A stretch of 64,000 bases of DNA, taken from contig LJIE01000001.1 of assembly GCA_001281695.1 (NCBI GenBank), positions 254,107 to 318,106 on the forward strand. Direction: 5' to 3'. The DNA comes from a bacterium 336/3 (GTDB taxonomy: Bacteria; Bacteroidota; Bacteroidia; Cytophagales; Thermonemataceae). The position numbers were made by a program, and so were the translations under genes. Within the stretch, counting starts at the first letter, position 1. Every line of letters begins with the position of its first letter. Below the pieces are notes generated by a model. It had not been told where the DNA came from. It made no database searches and worked only from the letters and a program-made list of their open reading frames with translations. This document shows, one piece after another, positions 8,182-16,879 of this stretch.

Positions 8182-10113
8182 ATGCTCATCGAACCTGGAC
8201 AACTGCTTGCTACAATTGAACGACCCGAAGATTTAAGAAAACTTACTCCTCAACAACTTCCACAAGTAACGCAAGAATTACGTCAGTACATCATTGATAT
8301 AGTTTCTGTTTATGGAGGACATTTCGGAGCCAGTTTAGGTGTGGTAGAACTTACAGTTGCTCTTCATTATGTATTTGATACTCCATATGATCAATTAATT
8401 TGGGATGTAGGGCATCAGGCTTATGGGCATAAAATACTTACAGAAAGAAGAAGTGTATTTCATACCAATCGCTTACATAATGGTATTTCTGGTTTTCCAA
8501 AAAGAAAAGAAAGCAAGTATGATGCTTTCGGTGTAGGACATTCTTCAACCTCTATTTCAGCTGCTTTAGGGATGGCTCTTGCTTCTAAATATAAAGGTGA
8601 AATAAATAAACAACACATTGCTGTAATTGGTGATGGAGCTATCACTGGTGGAATGGCATTCGAAGCAATGAATAATGCAGGTGCTTCTGATGCAAATATG
8701 CTTATCATTTTAAATGATAACTGCATGTCTATTGACCCCAATGTAGGAGCATTGAAAGATTATTTAACAGATATAACAACTTCATCAACATATAATAAGC
8801 TTAAAGATGAGGTTTGGAATATTTTAGGTAAAACTCAAATAGGTAAATTGACAAGAGAAGCTATTTCTAAATTAGAAAATACTATAAAAGGTGGACTTCT
8901 TAAACACAGTAATTTATTTGAGGCTTTAGGGTTACGTTATTTTGGACCCATTGACGGACACGATATAGATCATTTATATCATGTATTATCAGATCTTAAG
9001 AATATTCCTGGTCCTAAAATATTGCATTGTGTAACAACCAAAGGAAAAGGTTATGCTCTTGCAGAAAAAGACCAAACTAAATGGCATGCTCCTGGTGTTT
9101 TTGATAAGGTAACAGGAGAAATATTTAAAAAAGTACATGAAATACCTCAACCTCCAAAGTATCAGGATGTTTTTGGACATACATTGGTTGAACTTGCTAA
9201 ATTAAATTCAAAAGTAATGGGTATTACCCCAGCAATGCCTTCAGGTTCTTCTATGAATATTATCATGAAAGAAATGCCTGAAAGAGCATTCGATGTAGGG
9301 ATTTGTGAACAACATGCCGTAACATTTTCAGCAGGCTTAGCAACACAAGGACTTATTCCTTTTTGTAATATCTATTCTACATTTATGCAAAGAGCCTATG
9401 ACCAAGTAATCCATGATGTATGTATTCAGGAGTTGCCAGTTATATTTTGTATGGATAGAGGTGGTTTTGCAGGTGCTGATGGTCCAACACATCATGGAGC
9501 TTATGATATAGCTTATATGCGTTGTATCCCAAATATGATAGTTTCTGCTCCTATGAATGAGCAAGAACTTAGAAATTTGATGTACACAGCCATGCTTAAT
9601 ATGGAAGAAGGTGGAAAAAAAGCATTTTCTATTCGTTATCCAAGAGGTGAAGGTGTGATGCCTAACTGGAAAACTCCTTTTGAGAAATTAGAGATTGGTA
9701 AAGGTAGAAAATTAAGGGATGGTGAAGGAGTTGCTATTCTAACAATTGGACATATAGGAAATTATGTGAATGATATATATAAAGAGCTTGAAAAACAAGG
9801 CTTATCTCCAGCTCACTACGATATGCGTTTCGTAAAACCTCTTGATGAAGCATTGTTACATGAAATATTTCAAAAATTCGATAAAGTACTTACTATTGAA
9901 GATGGTTGTGTAATGGGCGGTTTTGGAAGTGCTGTATTAGAATGGATGGCAGATAAAGGTTATAGTGCAAAAGTACACCGTTTAGGTATGGAAGATAAAG
10001 TTTATGAACATGGAACACAATTAGAGTTACATAAAGAAGCAGGTTTTGCTCATGAGCAAATTATCGCAGAAGTCAAAAAATTAACTGTTTCAAATAAACA
10101 ATTAGCATTTTAA
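8182..10113 (+). CDS. dxs: 1-deoxy-D-xylulose-5-phosphate synthase
   Basis: A 643-residue thiamine-diphosphate enzyme that condenses pyruvate and glyceraldehyde 3-phosphate to DXP, the entry to the MEP isoprenoid pathway and to thiamine and PLP synthesis. The ThDP/Mg motif starts with GDG at residues 150-152 and ends at the NDN of ILNDN. The transketolase-type catalytic glutamate is E376 (GICEQHAVTFSAGLA), and the DRGGFAGADGPTHHG block is intact. Full length for the family. It is the first gene to the right of oriC, in a single-gene unit closed by a strong hairpin. The window also encodes HMG-CoA reductase of the mevalonate route. Confidence 0.96.
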   Translation: MLIEPGQLLATIERPEDLRKLTPQQLPQVTQELRQYIIDIVSVYGGHFGASLGVVELTVALHYVFDTPYDQLIWDVGHQAYGHKILTERRSVFHTNRLHNGISGFPKRKESKYDAFGVGHSSTSISAALGMALASKYKGEINKQHIAVIGDGAITGGMAFEAMNNAGASDANMLIILNDNCMSIDPNVGALKDYLTDITTSSTYNKLKDEVWNILGKTQIGKLTREAISKLENTIKGGLLKHSNLFEALGLRYFGPIDGHDIDHLYHVLSDLKNIPGPKILHCVTTKGKGYALAEKDQTKWHAPGVFDKVTGEIFKKVHEIPQPPKYQDVFGHTLVELAKLNSKVMGITPAMPSGSSMNIIMKEMPERAFDVGICEQHAVTFSAGLATQGLIPFCNIYSTFMQRAYDQVIHDVCIQELPVIFCMDRGGFAGADGPTHHGAYDIAYMRCIPNMIVSAPMNEQELRNLMYTAMLNMEEGGKKAFSIRYPRGEGVMPNWKTPFEKLEIGKGRKLRDGEGVAILTIGHIGNYVNDIYKELEKQGLSPAHYDMRFVKPLDEALLHEIFQKFDKVLTIEDGCVMGGFGSAVLEWMADKGYSAKVHRLGMEDKVYEHGTQLELHKEAGFAHEQIIAEVKKLTVSNKQLAF

Positions 10114-10116
10114 TAG

Positions 10117-10145
10117 AAAAGCCCTCTTTTTAGAGGGCTTTTTTT
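10117..10145. terminator. Bidirectional terminator between dxs and the convergent hydrolase
   Basis: Stem AAAAGCCCTC / GAGGGCTTTT with loop TTTTTA, with A and T runs on both sides, so it can act on both strands. Confidence 0.85.
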
Positions 10146-10965
10146 ATATCACTCCTGCAATAAATTCTGCGATAGAATTGAGGCAATCATCATCTTTCCA
10201 ATATCCAAAATGGCATAATGGATTCCAAGATTGTAACCAATTTCCTACATTCACTTCTACATCATCAGTTACATTCTGTTGATAACTTTCACTTAAATTT
10301 TTGAGTGGATAGCCCAATACATCATCTACATCATAAAAATTATACCAACGAGCTTTATTTTTTAAATCTTCTGGCAATGCTTTGGGAGGAAACTCAATGG
10401 CTTCTAAAGGATGATAACCAATTGTAAATAAAGGAATACTTGAACCAAAAGTAAATAAACCTGATAATGTATTCATTCGCTCAAACTCGTTGTCAGCAAG
10501 AAGGTCTAAATTATTTTCTTTATGAGCTTTTTGTCTATCCCAAATATAATCTGAAATGATTTGTGTTCCAAAAGAATGTGAAATAACAATGAGAGGCTTA
10601 TCTTGTTTTCCCAAGTCTATGTAAAGCTTTTCAATAGTTTCATGGATATTTTTTTGTATTTTTTGGTAAACACCATTGCTTTTGTTAGGAGTTCCTCCAT
10701 AGGCAACAGCATCTCCCACATAACTAATCAAGAATTTGCGGAGTTTACCAAAATTAAGAGGCTCACCATGAGATACATTTCTCCACAATTCTTCTTCGTC
10801 GGGTTGTACTTCTGTTGCCCAAGTGGTAGGCATCATTTTTACAAAATCAGGATTTTTATCAAAAAGTCTGATTTTTTCCTGTAAATCTTTGATAAAATCA
10901 TTGGCGTAGGCAGGATTTTGATTTCCAATACCATGAACAATCAGTACACCTAATTTGAAGCTCAT
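10144..10965 (-). CDS. Alpha/beta-hydrolase (lipase/esterase-like), cytoplasmic
   Basis: 273 residues without a signal peptide. The first strand and oxyanion turn are VLIVHGIGNQ. The nucleophile elbow is ISHSFGTQ, with Ser in place near residue 131. A late YDVDDVLGYPL segment and PLCHFGYW plausibly carry the acid and histidine. Overall it resembles the HGIG-type hydrolases near PGAP1/lipase families. Substrate unknown. It is monocistronic, flanked by a terminator on each side. Confidence 0.75.
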   Translation of the reverse strand: MSFKLGVLIVHGIGNQNPAYANDFIKDLQEKIRLFDKNPDFVKMMPTTWATEVQPDEEELWRNVSHGEPLNFGKLRKFLISYVGDAVAYGGTPNKSNGVYQKIQKNIHETIEKLYIDLGKQDKPLIVISHSFGTQIISDYIWDRQKAHKENNLDLLADNEFERMNTLSGLFTFGSSIPLFTIGYHPLEAIEFPPKALPEDLKNKARWYNFYDVDDVLGYPLKNLSESYQQNVTDDVEVNVGNWLQSWNPLCHFGYWKDDDCLNSIAEFIAGVI

Positions 10966-11000
10966 ATTATTTTTGTTTTTGGCAATTTATATAAAAAATA

Positions 11001-11037
11001 GAAACAAAAAAATCACACAAAAATTTTTGTGTGATTT
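11001..11037 (-). terminator. Terminator after rpoZ
   Basis: A perfect 14+14 palindrome (AAATCACACAAAAA and its complement) followed on the minus strand by a T run. It lies 24 bases beyond the rpoZ stop. Confidence 0.75.
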
Positions 11038-11060
11038 CATCTATAATCTTTTATGAAAAT

Positions 11061-11423
11061 TTACTCACCTTGATTTTCATCAAGATATTTCCAAGTAAGT
11101 TTGTCTTCAATAAACTCTTCAGTAGCTACCAAAGTAGGTTTAGGCATTCTTTCATAGAATTTAGAGATTTCAATTTGCTCTCTATTTTCAAAGATTTCTT
11201 CAAGATTGTCAATAGGAGAAGAAAAGTCATTGAGTTTATTTGTTAATTCTTCTTTGGTTTTAACTGCAATTTGTTTTGCTCTTTGTGCAATAATAAACAC
11301 AGATTCATAAACATTGCCTGTTCTTTTAGCAATATCAGACATATCTCTTGTAATAAGAGAGGCAGATGTTGTTGTTAGTTTACCTGAAGTAGATGCACTA
11401 ATAAGATTTTTGTTATTTTTCAT
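11061..11423 (-). CDS. rpoZ: RNA polymerase omega subunit (Bacteroidota type)
   Basis: 120 residues. The N-terminal helix region SLITRDMSDIAKRTGNVYESVFIIAQRAKQIA matches the omega/Rpb6 core that clamps the beta' C-terminus. The following QIEISKFYERMPKPTLVATEEF block is typical of Bacteroidota omega proteins, longer than the 91-residue E. coli subunit. The start overlaps the end of bamD by 11 bases, so both are translated from one transcript ending at a palindromic terminator. Confidence 0.85.
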   Translation of the reverse strand: MKNNKNLISASTSGKLTTTSASLITRDMSDIAKRTGNVYESVFIIAQRAKQIAVKTKEELTNKLNDFSSPIDNLEEIFENREQIEISKFYERMPKPTLVATEEFIEDKLTWKYLDENQGE

Positions 11424-12279
11424 TGCCTTGCGAATTGGGAGTTCTACTTTGATTTTCTGAATTATTTTTATTGGGATTATCCAACTTCTTAATTTCTTCT
11501 ATTTGTTTCAAACAAGATTCATATAAATTTTTAGCATCCTTTAGATATTTACCATTAGGATACTTGTATTTGTATTCTTCATAAAATACAATTGCTTCAT
11601 TAAAACGAGCTATTTTCTTGCTTACGATACTCTGACGAGCCAAATTATATTCAGTTTCAAATTTTTTATAAGAAACTTCTTCTATGAAATCAGAGTCTGA
11701 ATAATCTTTTTCAAAATTTGCTAGAGACTGAATTGCAGCTTTGTAGTTTTGAGTATTATAAAACAACAAAGCATTTTGATAAGCTTTTAGTTCTAGTTTA
11801 CTTCTCAACTCTTTAATAATCCCATTAGCTTCTTCTATACGTTTGCTTTGAGGATAAGAATTTAAGTAAGATTGTATTGATTGAATAGCTGAAAGTGTAG
11901 GAGTTTGATCTAATTCACTTTCAGGAGATTGATTATACAAAGCATAAGCATGAAAATATAAAGATTCCTCAGCCCACTCACTCCTTGGGTAAGTTTCATA
12001 AAATCTCTTGAAGTTATATGAAGCCATCTCATATTGTTTTAATTTGTAATAACAGTTAGCTACTACAAATTGAGCTTTTTCTCCCTCTTTTTTCCCTCTA
12101 AGCAAAGGTTCTATTTCTTCCAATAGAATTAAGGTGTTGTTATATTCTTTTTTTTCGTAATAATTAATAGCAGCTTGATATTTTTCTAAAGGGTCTTTGC
12201 TCTTACGAATTTTATTAAGTTTGCTACACGCAGAGAAAGTTAATAATAATATCACCCACACTAAAAAAGCCTTCTTCAT
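11413..12279 (-). CDS. bamD: Outer membrane assembly lipoprotein BamD
   Basis: 288 residues. The signal peptide ends in lipobox LTFSAC with Ser at +2, so it is a lipidated periplasmic protein. It has about five TPRs (AINYYEKKEYNNTLILLEEI, VVANCYYKLKQYEMASYNFKRFYETYPRSEWAEES), the hallmark of YfiO/BamD, which works with BamA to insert barrels into the outer membrane. A low-complexity Asn-rich tail follows residue 265. It is the first gene of a bamD-rpoZ operon with a good promoter upstream. The truncated Omp85 protein at the start of the window is a possible partner class. Confidence 0.88.
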   Translation of the reverse strand: MKKAFLVWVILLLTFSACSKLNKIRKSKDPLEKYQAAINYYEKKEYNNTLILLEEIEPLLRGKKEGEKAQFVVANCYYKLKQYEMASYNFKRFYETYPRSEWAEESLYFHAYALYNQSPESELDQTPTLSAIQSIQSYLNSYPQSKRIEEANGIIKELRSKLELKAYQNALLFYNTQNYKAAIQSLANFEKDYSDSDFIEEVSYKKFETEYNLARQSIVSKKIARFNEAIVFYEEYKYKYPNGKYLKDAKNLYESCLKQIEEIKKLDNPNKNNSENQSRTPNSQGNEK

Positions 12280-12303
12280 AGAAAATTATTGAAAAATTTT
12301 TTG

Positions 12304-12335
12304 CAAAGTTAAGTTAAAAATCAATGATTTACAAC
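12304..12335 (-). promoter_or_regulatory. Candidate promoter of bamD-rpoZ
   Basis: On the minus strand: GTTG, 20 bases, TAACTTTG, matching TTTG-N19-21-TAnnTTTG with one mismatch, 25 bases before the bamD start. It overlaps the last codons of the upstream gene. Confidence 0.5.
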
Positions 12336-12704
12336 TAATTTTTTTGTAATCATATTTTTGCCATCTATAATCAGTGTAAAGAAATATACACCAGTTTTTA
12401 AAGAAGATGTTTGGATTACAACCTTGTTGTATTCAGATTGTAAACGATAAGAACCAACTTCATTACCTAAAACATCATACAATTCAATTTTAGCATCTAT
12501 ATTATTTTGTAGAAGCTGATAATTGAATGATACAACTTCATTGGCAGGATATGGGTATGGATTTGAAATGCTAATTTGGTGATTTTCAAATAGCTTTCCT
12601 GTATTTGGAGGCACCACTTCAACAATAGTATTGGCACAAGCCTGAAAAGTAGAAACCCCAATTAATAAAAAAGCAATAAAAGTAAGTTTAAAGAATAATT
12701 TCAT
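12321..12704 (-). CDS. Short secreted protein consisting essentially of a type IX secretion C-terminal sorting domain
   Basis: 127 residues. The signal peptide is followed by about 25 residues of linker and then a complete type A T9SS sorting domain: NPYPYPANEVVSFNYQL, the KIELYDVLGNEV strand, LKTGVYFFTLIIDG, and the final KKLVVNH. In known cargo this 75-residue domain is attached to a large enzyme or adhesin and is removed at the surface; here it has no passenger. The N-terminal GVSTFQACAN could be read as a lipobox (QAC), but cleavage after QACA is also possible. Separate from the bamD unit, whose promoter overlaps its 3' end. Confidence 0.8.
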   Translation of the reverse strand: MKLFFKLTFIAFLLIGVSTFQACANTIVEVVPPNTGKLFENHQISISNPYPYPANEVVSFNYQLLQNNIDAKIELYDVLGNEVGSYRLQSEYNKVVIQTSSLKTGVYFFTLIIDGKNMITKKLVVNH

Positions 12705-12841
12705 AGTGATTCAGGATATAACATTTACAAAAATAAACAATCTTCAACACTAAGACGACATTATATAGTAAAAAGTTGCCTTGTATGTGAAAAAAATTGT
12801 CAAAATCCTTGCCAAAAACTCAAAAAAAGAAAATAGAGTTT

Positions 12842-12849
12842 TATTTTTG
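12842..12849 (+). promoter_or_regulatory. Candidate -7 element of the SpoU methylase gene
   Basis: TATTTTTG fits TAnnTTTG exactly, 15 bases before the ATG at 12864. No TTTG lies at the right spacing upstream. Confidence 0.3.
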
Positions 12850-12863
12850 TCAAAATATTTTCC

Positions 12864-13412
12864 ATGATGAAGATGAAAAAATTAGAAACATTCGAAATAC
12901 AACGCCTTTCAGTAGAAGAATTTCAAAATACTCATAAAAATAGTTTTGTGATTGTTTTAGATGATGTACGAAGCTTACACAATGTAGGTTCTGCTTTTAG
13001 AACAGCCGATGCATTTGCAGCAGAAAAAATTTATTTATGTGGTATTACAGGAACACCCCCTAACAGAGAAATACAAAAAACAGCTTTAGGTGCAACGGAA
13101 TCAGTAGCTTGGGAGTATATAGAAAAAATAAATGAACTAATAGAAAATCTAAAAAATAAAGGTTACATCATTGTAAGTATTGAACAAACTCACAATAGTA
13201 CATTGTTACAAAATTTTACTATTGATACAGAAAAAAAATATGCCTTTGTATTTGGAAACGAGGTTTTTGGAGTAAATGCTGATATTGTCGCAAATTCAGA
13301 TATTTGTTTAGAAATACCTCAATTTGGGACAAAACATTCGCTTAATGTTTCTGTAACTATTGGGATTGTTTGTTGGCATTCAATAAATGAACAACTCAAA
13401 AAAGCTAATTAA
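12864..13412 (+). CDS. SpoU/TrmH-family RNA 2'-O-methyltransferase
   Basis: 182 residues, a SPOUT-fold SAM enzyme without an extra RNA-binding domain. All three motifs are intact: motif 1 DDVRSLHNVGSAFRTADAF (catalytic Arg), motif 2 FVFGNEVFGV, and motif 3 EIPQFGTKHSLNVSVTIGI forming the knot. Members methylate ribose 2'-OH in tRNA or rRNA; length resembles TrmL/TrmH, but the target cannot be assigned. Start could also be Met-2 or Met-4. Its end overlaps the convergent gene by 8 bases. Confidence 0.88.
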   Translation: MMKMKKLETFEIQRLSVEEFQNTHKNSFVIVLDDVRSLHNVGSAFRTADAFAAEKIYLCGITGTPPNREIQKTALGATESVAWEYIEKINELIENLKNKGYIIVSIEQTHNSTLLQNFTIDTEKKYAFVFGNEVFGVNADIVANSDICLEIPQFGTKHSLNVSVTIGIVCWHSINEQLKKAN

Positions 13413-14436
13413 TTGAAACCTTGAAAATTTTTCCCTTGTTTCCAACTGCCCAACCAACTTTTCCGTTTTGAGCAAAGCGAATGGTATTAAAACCCTCTGA
13501 AGAAACACTCTGCCAAGTTTTTCCTCCATCTTTGGATATGTCTGAACCATTTGTTCCTGCACAAATATAGATATCACCTCTTACATAAGAGACACAAGAA
13601 CGATATCCATTGGGCATTTTTTTAGATAGCTTCCAAGTTTTCCCACTATTTCTTGTATAAATGGATGTTTTGTTCGGCTCGTTGGGAGTAGTGTAGTCAC
13701 CACCTACAGCTATTCCACTTTTTTTATCTTTAAAAGCCATTGAAAAAATACCTTGAGAATTTTTACCACTTAAAATAGGTGTTTGAAAAAAACTCCAAGA
13801 ATTCCCTCCATCATTAGAAAAGAGTATTCTTGAATCCTTCCCGCCTCCTGTTCCTATCCATATATGGGTCTTGTCTTTGAAACGCATAATTGTGCCACTT
13901 GCGGCAAAACCTGCCTCGTTTTCTTGTGGTGTTGGAAGTTTATCTCCTATATTTTTCCATGATTTTCCATTATCAGAGGTTTGTAATAAAACAAACTTAC
14001 CAGAATCATCTGGGTCGCCAAAAACAAAACCAGTCTTTTCATCCCAAAATCCCATGTCATCTAAAAATGCTTTAGGTGAATCATTTTGATAAACAGAAGT
14101 CCAAGAGTTGCCTCCATCTTCAGTTTTAAGAATATAAGCAGGCGAACCAGCATTAATAATAAAAGCTTTTTTGTCATCAAATGCTACAATATCTCTAAAA
14201 TCTTTGTCTTCAAAACCTGTTACAACTATTTTTTGCCAAGTTTTCCCACCATCTAAAGTTTTAACTACATTTCCTTTTGTACCACTTGCCCAAACAATAG
14301 ACTCATTGACAACCCATAAACCCCTAAAATGGGCATCTGTGGGGCTTTCTTGAGCCACTAAATCTACTTTGACAGTTTGTCCATACACACTGACATTCAA
14401 AAAAAGCAAAACAAAAAACAAACTTATATGCCTCAT
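13405..14436 (-). CDS. Secreted Ycf48-like Asp-box beta-propeller protein
   Basis: 343 residues with a signal peptide ending NVSVYGQ. Six Asp-box turns of the type SxDGGxTW occur at regular spacing (TLDGGKTW, TEDGGNSW, TSDNGKSW, SNDGGNSW, TRNSGKTW, SKDGGKTW). They predict a propeller like Ycf48/HCF136 or sialidase-type BNR proteins. No sialidase catalytic arginine triad is evident, so I read it as a non-enzymatic binding propeller. Bacteroidota carry many such exported proteins, sometimes annotated oxidoreductase. It diverges from the barrel gene at 14550. Confidence 0.85.
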   Translation of the reverse strand: MRHISLFFVLLFLNVSVYGQTVKVDLVAQESPTDAHFRGLWVVNESIVWASGTKGNVVKTLDGGKTWQKIVVTGFEDKDFRDIVAFDDKKAFIINAGSPAYILKTEDGGNSWTSVYQNDSPKAFLDDMGFWDEKTGFVFGDPDDSGKFVLLQTSDNGKSWKNIGDKLPTPQENEAGFAASGTIMRFKDKTHIWIGTGGGKDSRILFSNDGGNSWSFFQTPILSGKNSQGIFSMAFKDKKSGIAVGGDYTTPNEPNKTSIYTRNSGKTWKLSKKMPNGYRSCVSYVRGDIYICAGTNGSDISKDGGKTWQSVSSEGFNTIRFAQNGKVGWAVGNKGKIFKVSIN

Positions 14437-14549
14437 AACTTCTTGAAAATTAAATTGTCTTCAAAATTTAGTAAAAATTTTAAGACTACAAATTTATTTT
14501 TGGCATTTTGTTTGTAAACACTATCACAGTTTCAACTAAAAATCATAAT

Positions 14550-15242
14550 ATGAAAAAGATTAATCTTTTAACAATTGCAATTCTTTTTGCTACAGCTATG
14601 AGTAGCTTTGCACAAACTTCTAAAGGTACGTTGTTTGTTGGAGGTGGTTTAGGTTTTACAAGTTCTTCTGGAAAATTTACCACAACACTTGGAGGAACAA
14701 CTATTGAATCTGATGGTGTTAAATCAACAACTTTCTCTATTGTACCAGGTGTAGGTTATTTTGTAGCTGATAAATTGGCTGTTGGTTTAGACCTATCAGT
14801 AAACTCTTCTTCTGTTCAAGTACCAGATAATAACGATCCAGATGATTATGAAAAAACATCGGGTACAAGCTTTGGCTTTACTCCTTATGTTCGTAAATAT
14901 TGGATGGTGGGTGATAATTTTGGTTTTACAGGTACATTTGGTGCAGGTGTAGCATTTGGAAGTTCTAAAATAGAAGAAAAAAATGGAAATACAACTGTAA
15001 CTAATGATGGACCCAAAACAACAGATTTAGAAATAGGAATCACACCTGGTATCGTGTTTTTCCCTACAAGCAAAGTTGGTTTAGAAGCAAATTTTGGATT
15101 TGTAGGTTTTTCATCTACTACTTCAAAAACGGATTTGGGTAATGGTAACGAATCAAAATTCACAAATTCTACATTTGGTTTGAGTGCTAATTCTATCAGA
15201 CCTTCATTCTCTTTAGGTTTCCGTTATTACTTAACAAAATAA
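14550..15242 (+). CDS. Outer membrane beta-barrel protein
   Basis: About 230 residues. The signal peptide (LLTIAILFATAMSSFAQ) is followed by eight or so amphipathic strands, Gly- and aromatic-rich (GTLFVGGGLGFTSSSGKF, FGFTGTFGAGVAFGSSKI), ending SFSLGFRYYLTK, as in small OmpA/OmpW-like or OMP_b-brl barrels. The frame opens 14 codons earlier, but the ATG at 14550 starts the signal peptide directly. Function unknown. TATTTTTG at 14495-14502 may be the -7 element. Followed by a terminator. Confidence 0.83.
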   Translation: MKKINLLTIAILFATAMSSFAQTSKGTLFVGGGLGFTSSSGKFTTTLGGTTIESDGVKSTTFSIVPGVGYFVADKLAVGLDLSVNSSSVQVPDNNDPDDYEKTSGTSFGFTPYVRKYWMVGDNFGFTGTFGAGVAFGSSKIEEKNGNTTVTNDGPKTTDLEIGITPGIVFFPTSKVGLEANFGFVGFSSTTSKTDLGNGNESKFTNSTFGLSANSIRPSFSLGFRYYLTK

Positions 15243-15261
15243 TAAACAAGATAAAATCAAT

Positions 15262-15291
15262 AAAAAAGCAAGCATAAAAGCTTGCTTTTTT
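15262..15291 (+). terminator. Terminator after the beta-barrel gene
   Basis: AAAAAAGCAAGC / GCTTGCTTTTTT stem with loop ATAAAA. Flanking A and T runs let it serve the convergent moxR operon also. Confidence 0.85.
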
Positions 15292-15335
15292 ACCTCTAAA
15301 TAATTTGATAACAAAATAACTTTGAAGAATAAAGT

Positions 15336-16319
15336 TTATCTTGGAACTTCAATAGACTGTACTATCTGATTGATAACATCTTCGATACTTACACCCTCAA
15401 TTTCTTTTTCAGGAGTAAGCATAATTCTATGTCTTAGAATAGGGTAAACAAGATGTTTAATATCTTCTGGACTAATAAAATCTCTACCATCAATGGCAGC
15501 ATAAGCCTTTGATGCATTTAAAAGAGCTAAAGATGCTCTTGGAGAAGCACCCAAATATAAAGAATGATTGTTTCGTGTACGGTCTATAATTTGAGCTATA
15601 TAACTCAACAAGTTATTTTCAACATGAATATCTTTGATAACTTTTCTATACTCCATAATTTCATGGCCTGCTAAAATAGGCTCAACACCAGCCAATTGGG
15701 AGTTCGATTTTCTTGAATTTGCTTTTTCTAAAATACCAATTTCCTGACCTAAATTTGGATAATTTACTTGTATTTTGAATAAAAATCTGTCAAGTTGTGC
15801 TTCAGGCAATCTGTATGTTCCTTCTTGCTCTATAGGGTTTTGAGTAGCTATTGCTAAAAACGGAGGAGGTAAAATATAAGTTGTACCATCAAAAGTGATT
15901 TGCCTTTCTTCCATGACTTCAAAAAGAGCAGCTTGTGTTTTGGCGGGAGCTCTATTGATTTCATCAATCAAGACTAAATTGCTAAATATAGGACCTTTTC
16001 TGAACTCAAAATCAGAGGTTTTTAGATTAAAAATAGACGTTCCTATTACATCAGAGGGCATTAAATCTGGCGTGAACTGAATTCGGGAGAAATCAATAGC
16101 CATAATTTTAGCAAAAAGTTTTGCTGTAAGGGTTTTAGCAACACCTGGTACACCTTCTAAAAGTATATGTCCATCAGCTAAAATAGCTGTTAGCATCAAA
16201 TCTATTACATCTTCTTGTCCAACTATTACTTTACCAATCTCTGTTTTTATTTGGCTTACTTTTGTTTGCAAACCATTCAGGTCTAATCTGTTATCAAATA
16301 AATTTTCTTGATGCTCCAT
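15336..16319 (-). CDS. MoxR-family AAA+ ATPase
   Basis: 327 residues. Walker A GVPGVAKT near residue 57, Walker B LVLIDEINR, sensor 1 ATQNP, and the C-terminal AAA lid, with the MoxR signature EGVPGVAKTLTAKLFA. MoxR ATPases are chaperones that mature or remodel partner proteins, often with VWA or DUF58 proteins. No VWA or DUF58 gene is adjacent; the next genes upstream are a DUF350 membrane protein (16 bases away) and an LpoA-like protein, forming an apparent three-gene operon. Confidence 0.9.
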   Translation of the reverse strand: MEHQENLFDNRLDLNGLQTKVSQIKTEIGKVIVGQEDVIDLMLTAILADGHILLEGVPGVAKTLTAKLFAKIMAIDFSRIQFTPDLMPSDVIGTSIFNLKTSDFEFRKGPIFSNLVLIDEINRAPAKTQAALFEVMEERQITFDGTTYILPPPFLAIATQNPIEQEGTYRLPEAQLDRFLFKIQVNYPNLGQEIGILEKANSRKSNSQLAGVEPILAGHEIMEYRKVIKDIHVENNLLSYIAQIIDRTRNNHSLYLGASPRASLALLNASKAYAAIDGRDFISPEDIKHLVYPILRHRIMLTPEKEIEGVSIEDVINQIVQSIEVPR

Positions 16320-16335
16320 AATTTATAATCTGTAT

Positions 16336-16851
16336 TTAACCTATATTTCTTGGTAATTCTGAGTAAGGTATTAAGTTTTCTAAGAAGAAAATAATGCTTC
16401 CTTTTACGAATAAAGTGATAACTATAATAATTGTACCCACTAAAATACCAACAGCAATATTGTTATTACTAATTTCTTCTAATTCTTCGATTTCTGTATT
16501 TAAAAAATTAAATAGATACATGGCTAAAAAAATGACCAGAAATGACACAACAAAGCCTACAATTCCGAAAATAGTGCCATATTTGACAACACTAAAAAAT
16601 ACATCAGCTCCATTCTTTTCAAGCATTCTTACTGTTGCTATCATTTTGAAAGCAGGTTCTAAAACACCCGAAATAATATAACCCACTGAAAAAATAACAG
16701 ATGCAAGTAAAATTGCAAAAGAAGTATTTTGATGTGTAATATTATATTTTCTACGAATAGCTCTGATAAAAAGCCTTGTTGTACTAAATGTAACTAGTAG
16801 TCCTAAAATTAGAGAAACTAGTAAATACACAATTGCAAGAAATATTTCCAT
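16336..16851 (-). CDS. DUF350-like integral membrane protein
   Basis: 171 residues with four predicted transmembrane segments in two similar halves (NTSFAILLASVIFSVGYIISG and, later, NNNIAVGILVGTIIIVITLFV). This internal duplication is characteristic of DUF350, a family without a firm function. It lies between the LpoA-like gene (28 bases) and the MoxR gene (16 bases), suggesting the three act together at the inner membrane. Confidence 0.72.
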   Translation of the reverse strand: MEIFLAIVYLLVSLILGLLVTFSTTRLFIRAIRRKYNITHQNTSFAILLASVIFSVGYIISGVLEPAFKMIATVRMLEKNGADVFFSVVKYGTIFGIVGFVVSFLVIFLAMYLFNFLNTEIEELEEISNNNIAVGILVGTIIIVITLFVKGSIIFFLENLIPYSELPRNIG

Positions 16852-16879
16852 AAAAGTATAGTTTTAATAAGCTTAAAAA

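Noticed and set aside
10144-10965. Phospholipase/toxin role for the HGIG-type hydrolase
   Set aside because: No secretion signal, no immunity gene and no T6SS motif adjacent; only a general hydrolase call is supported.
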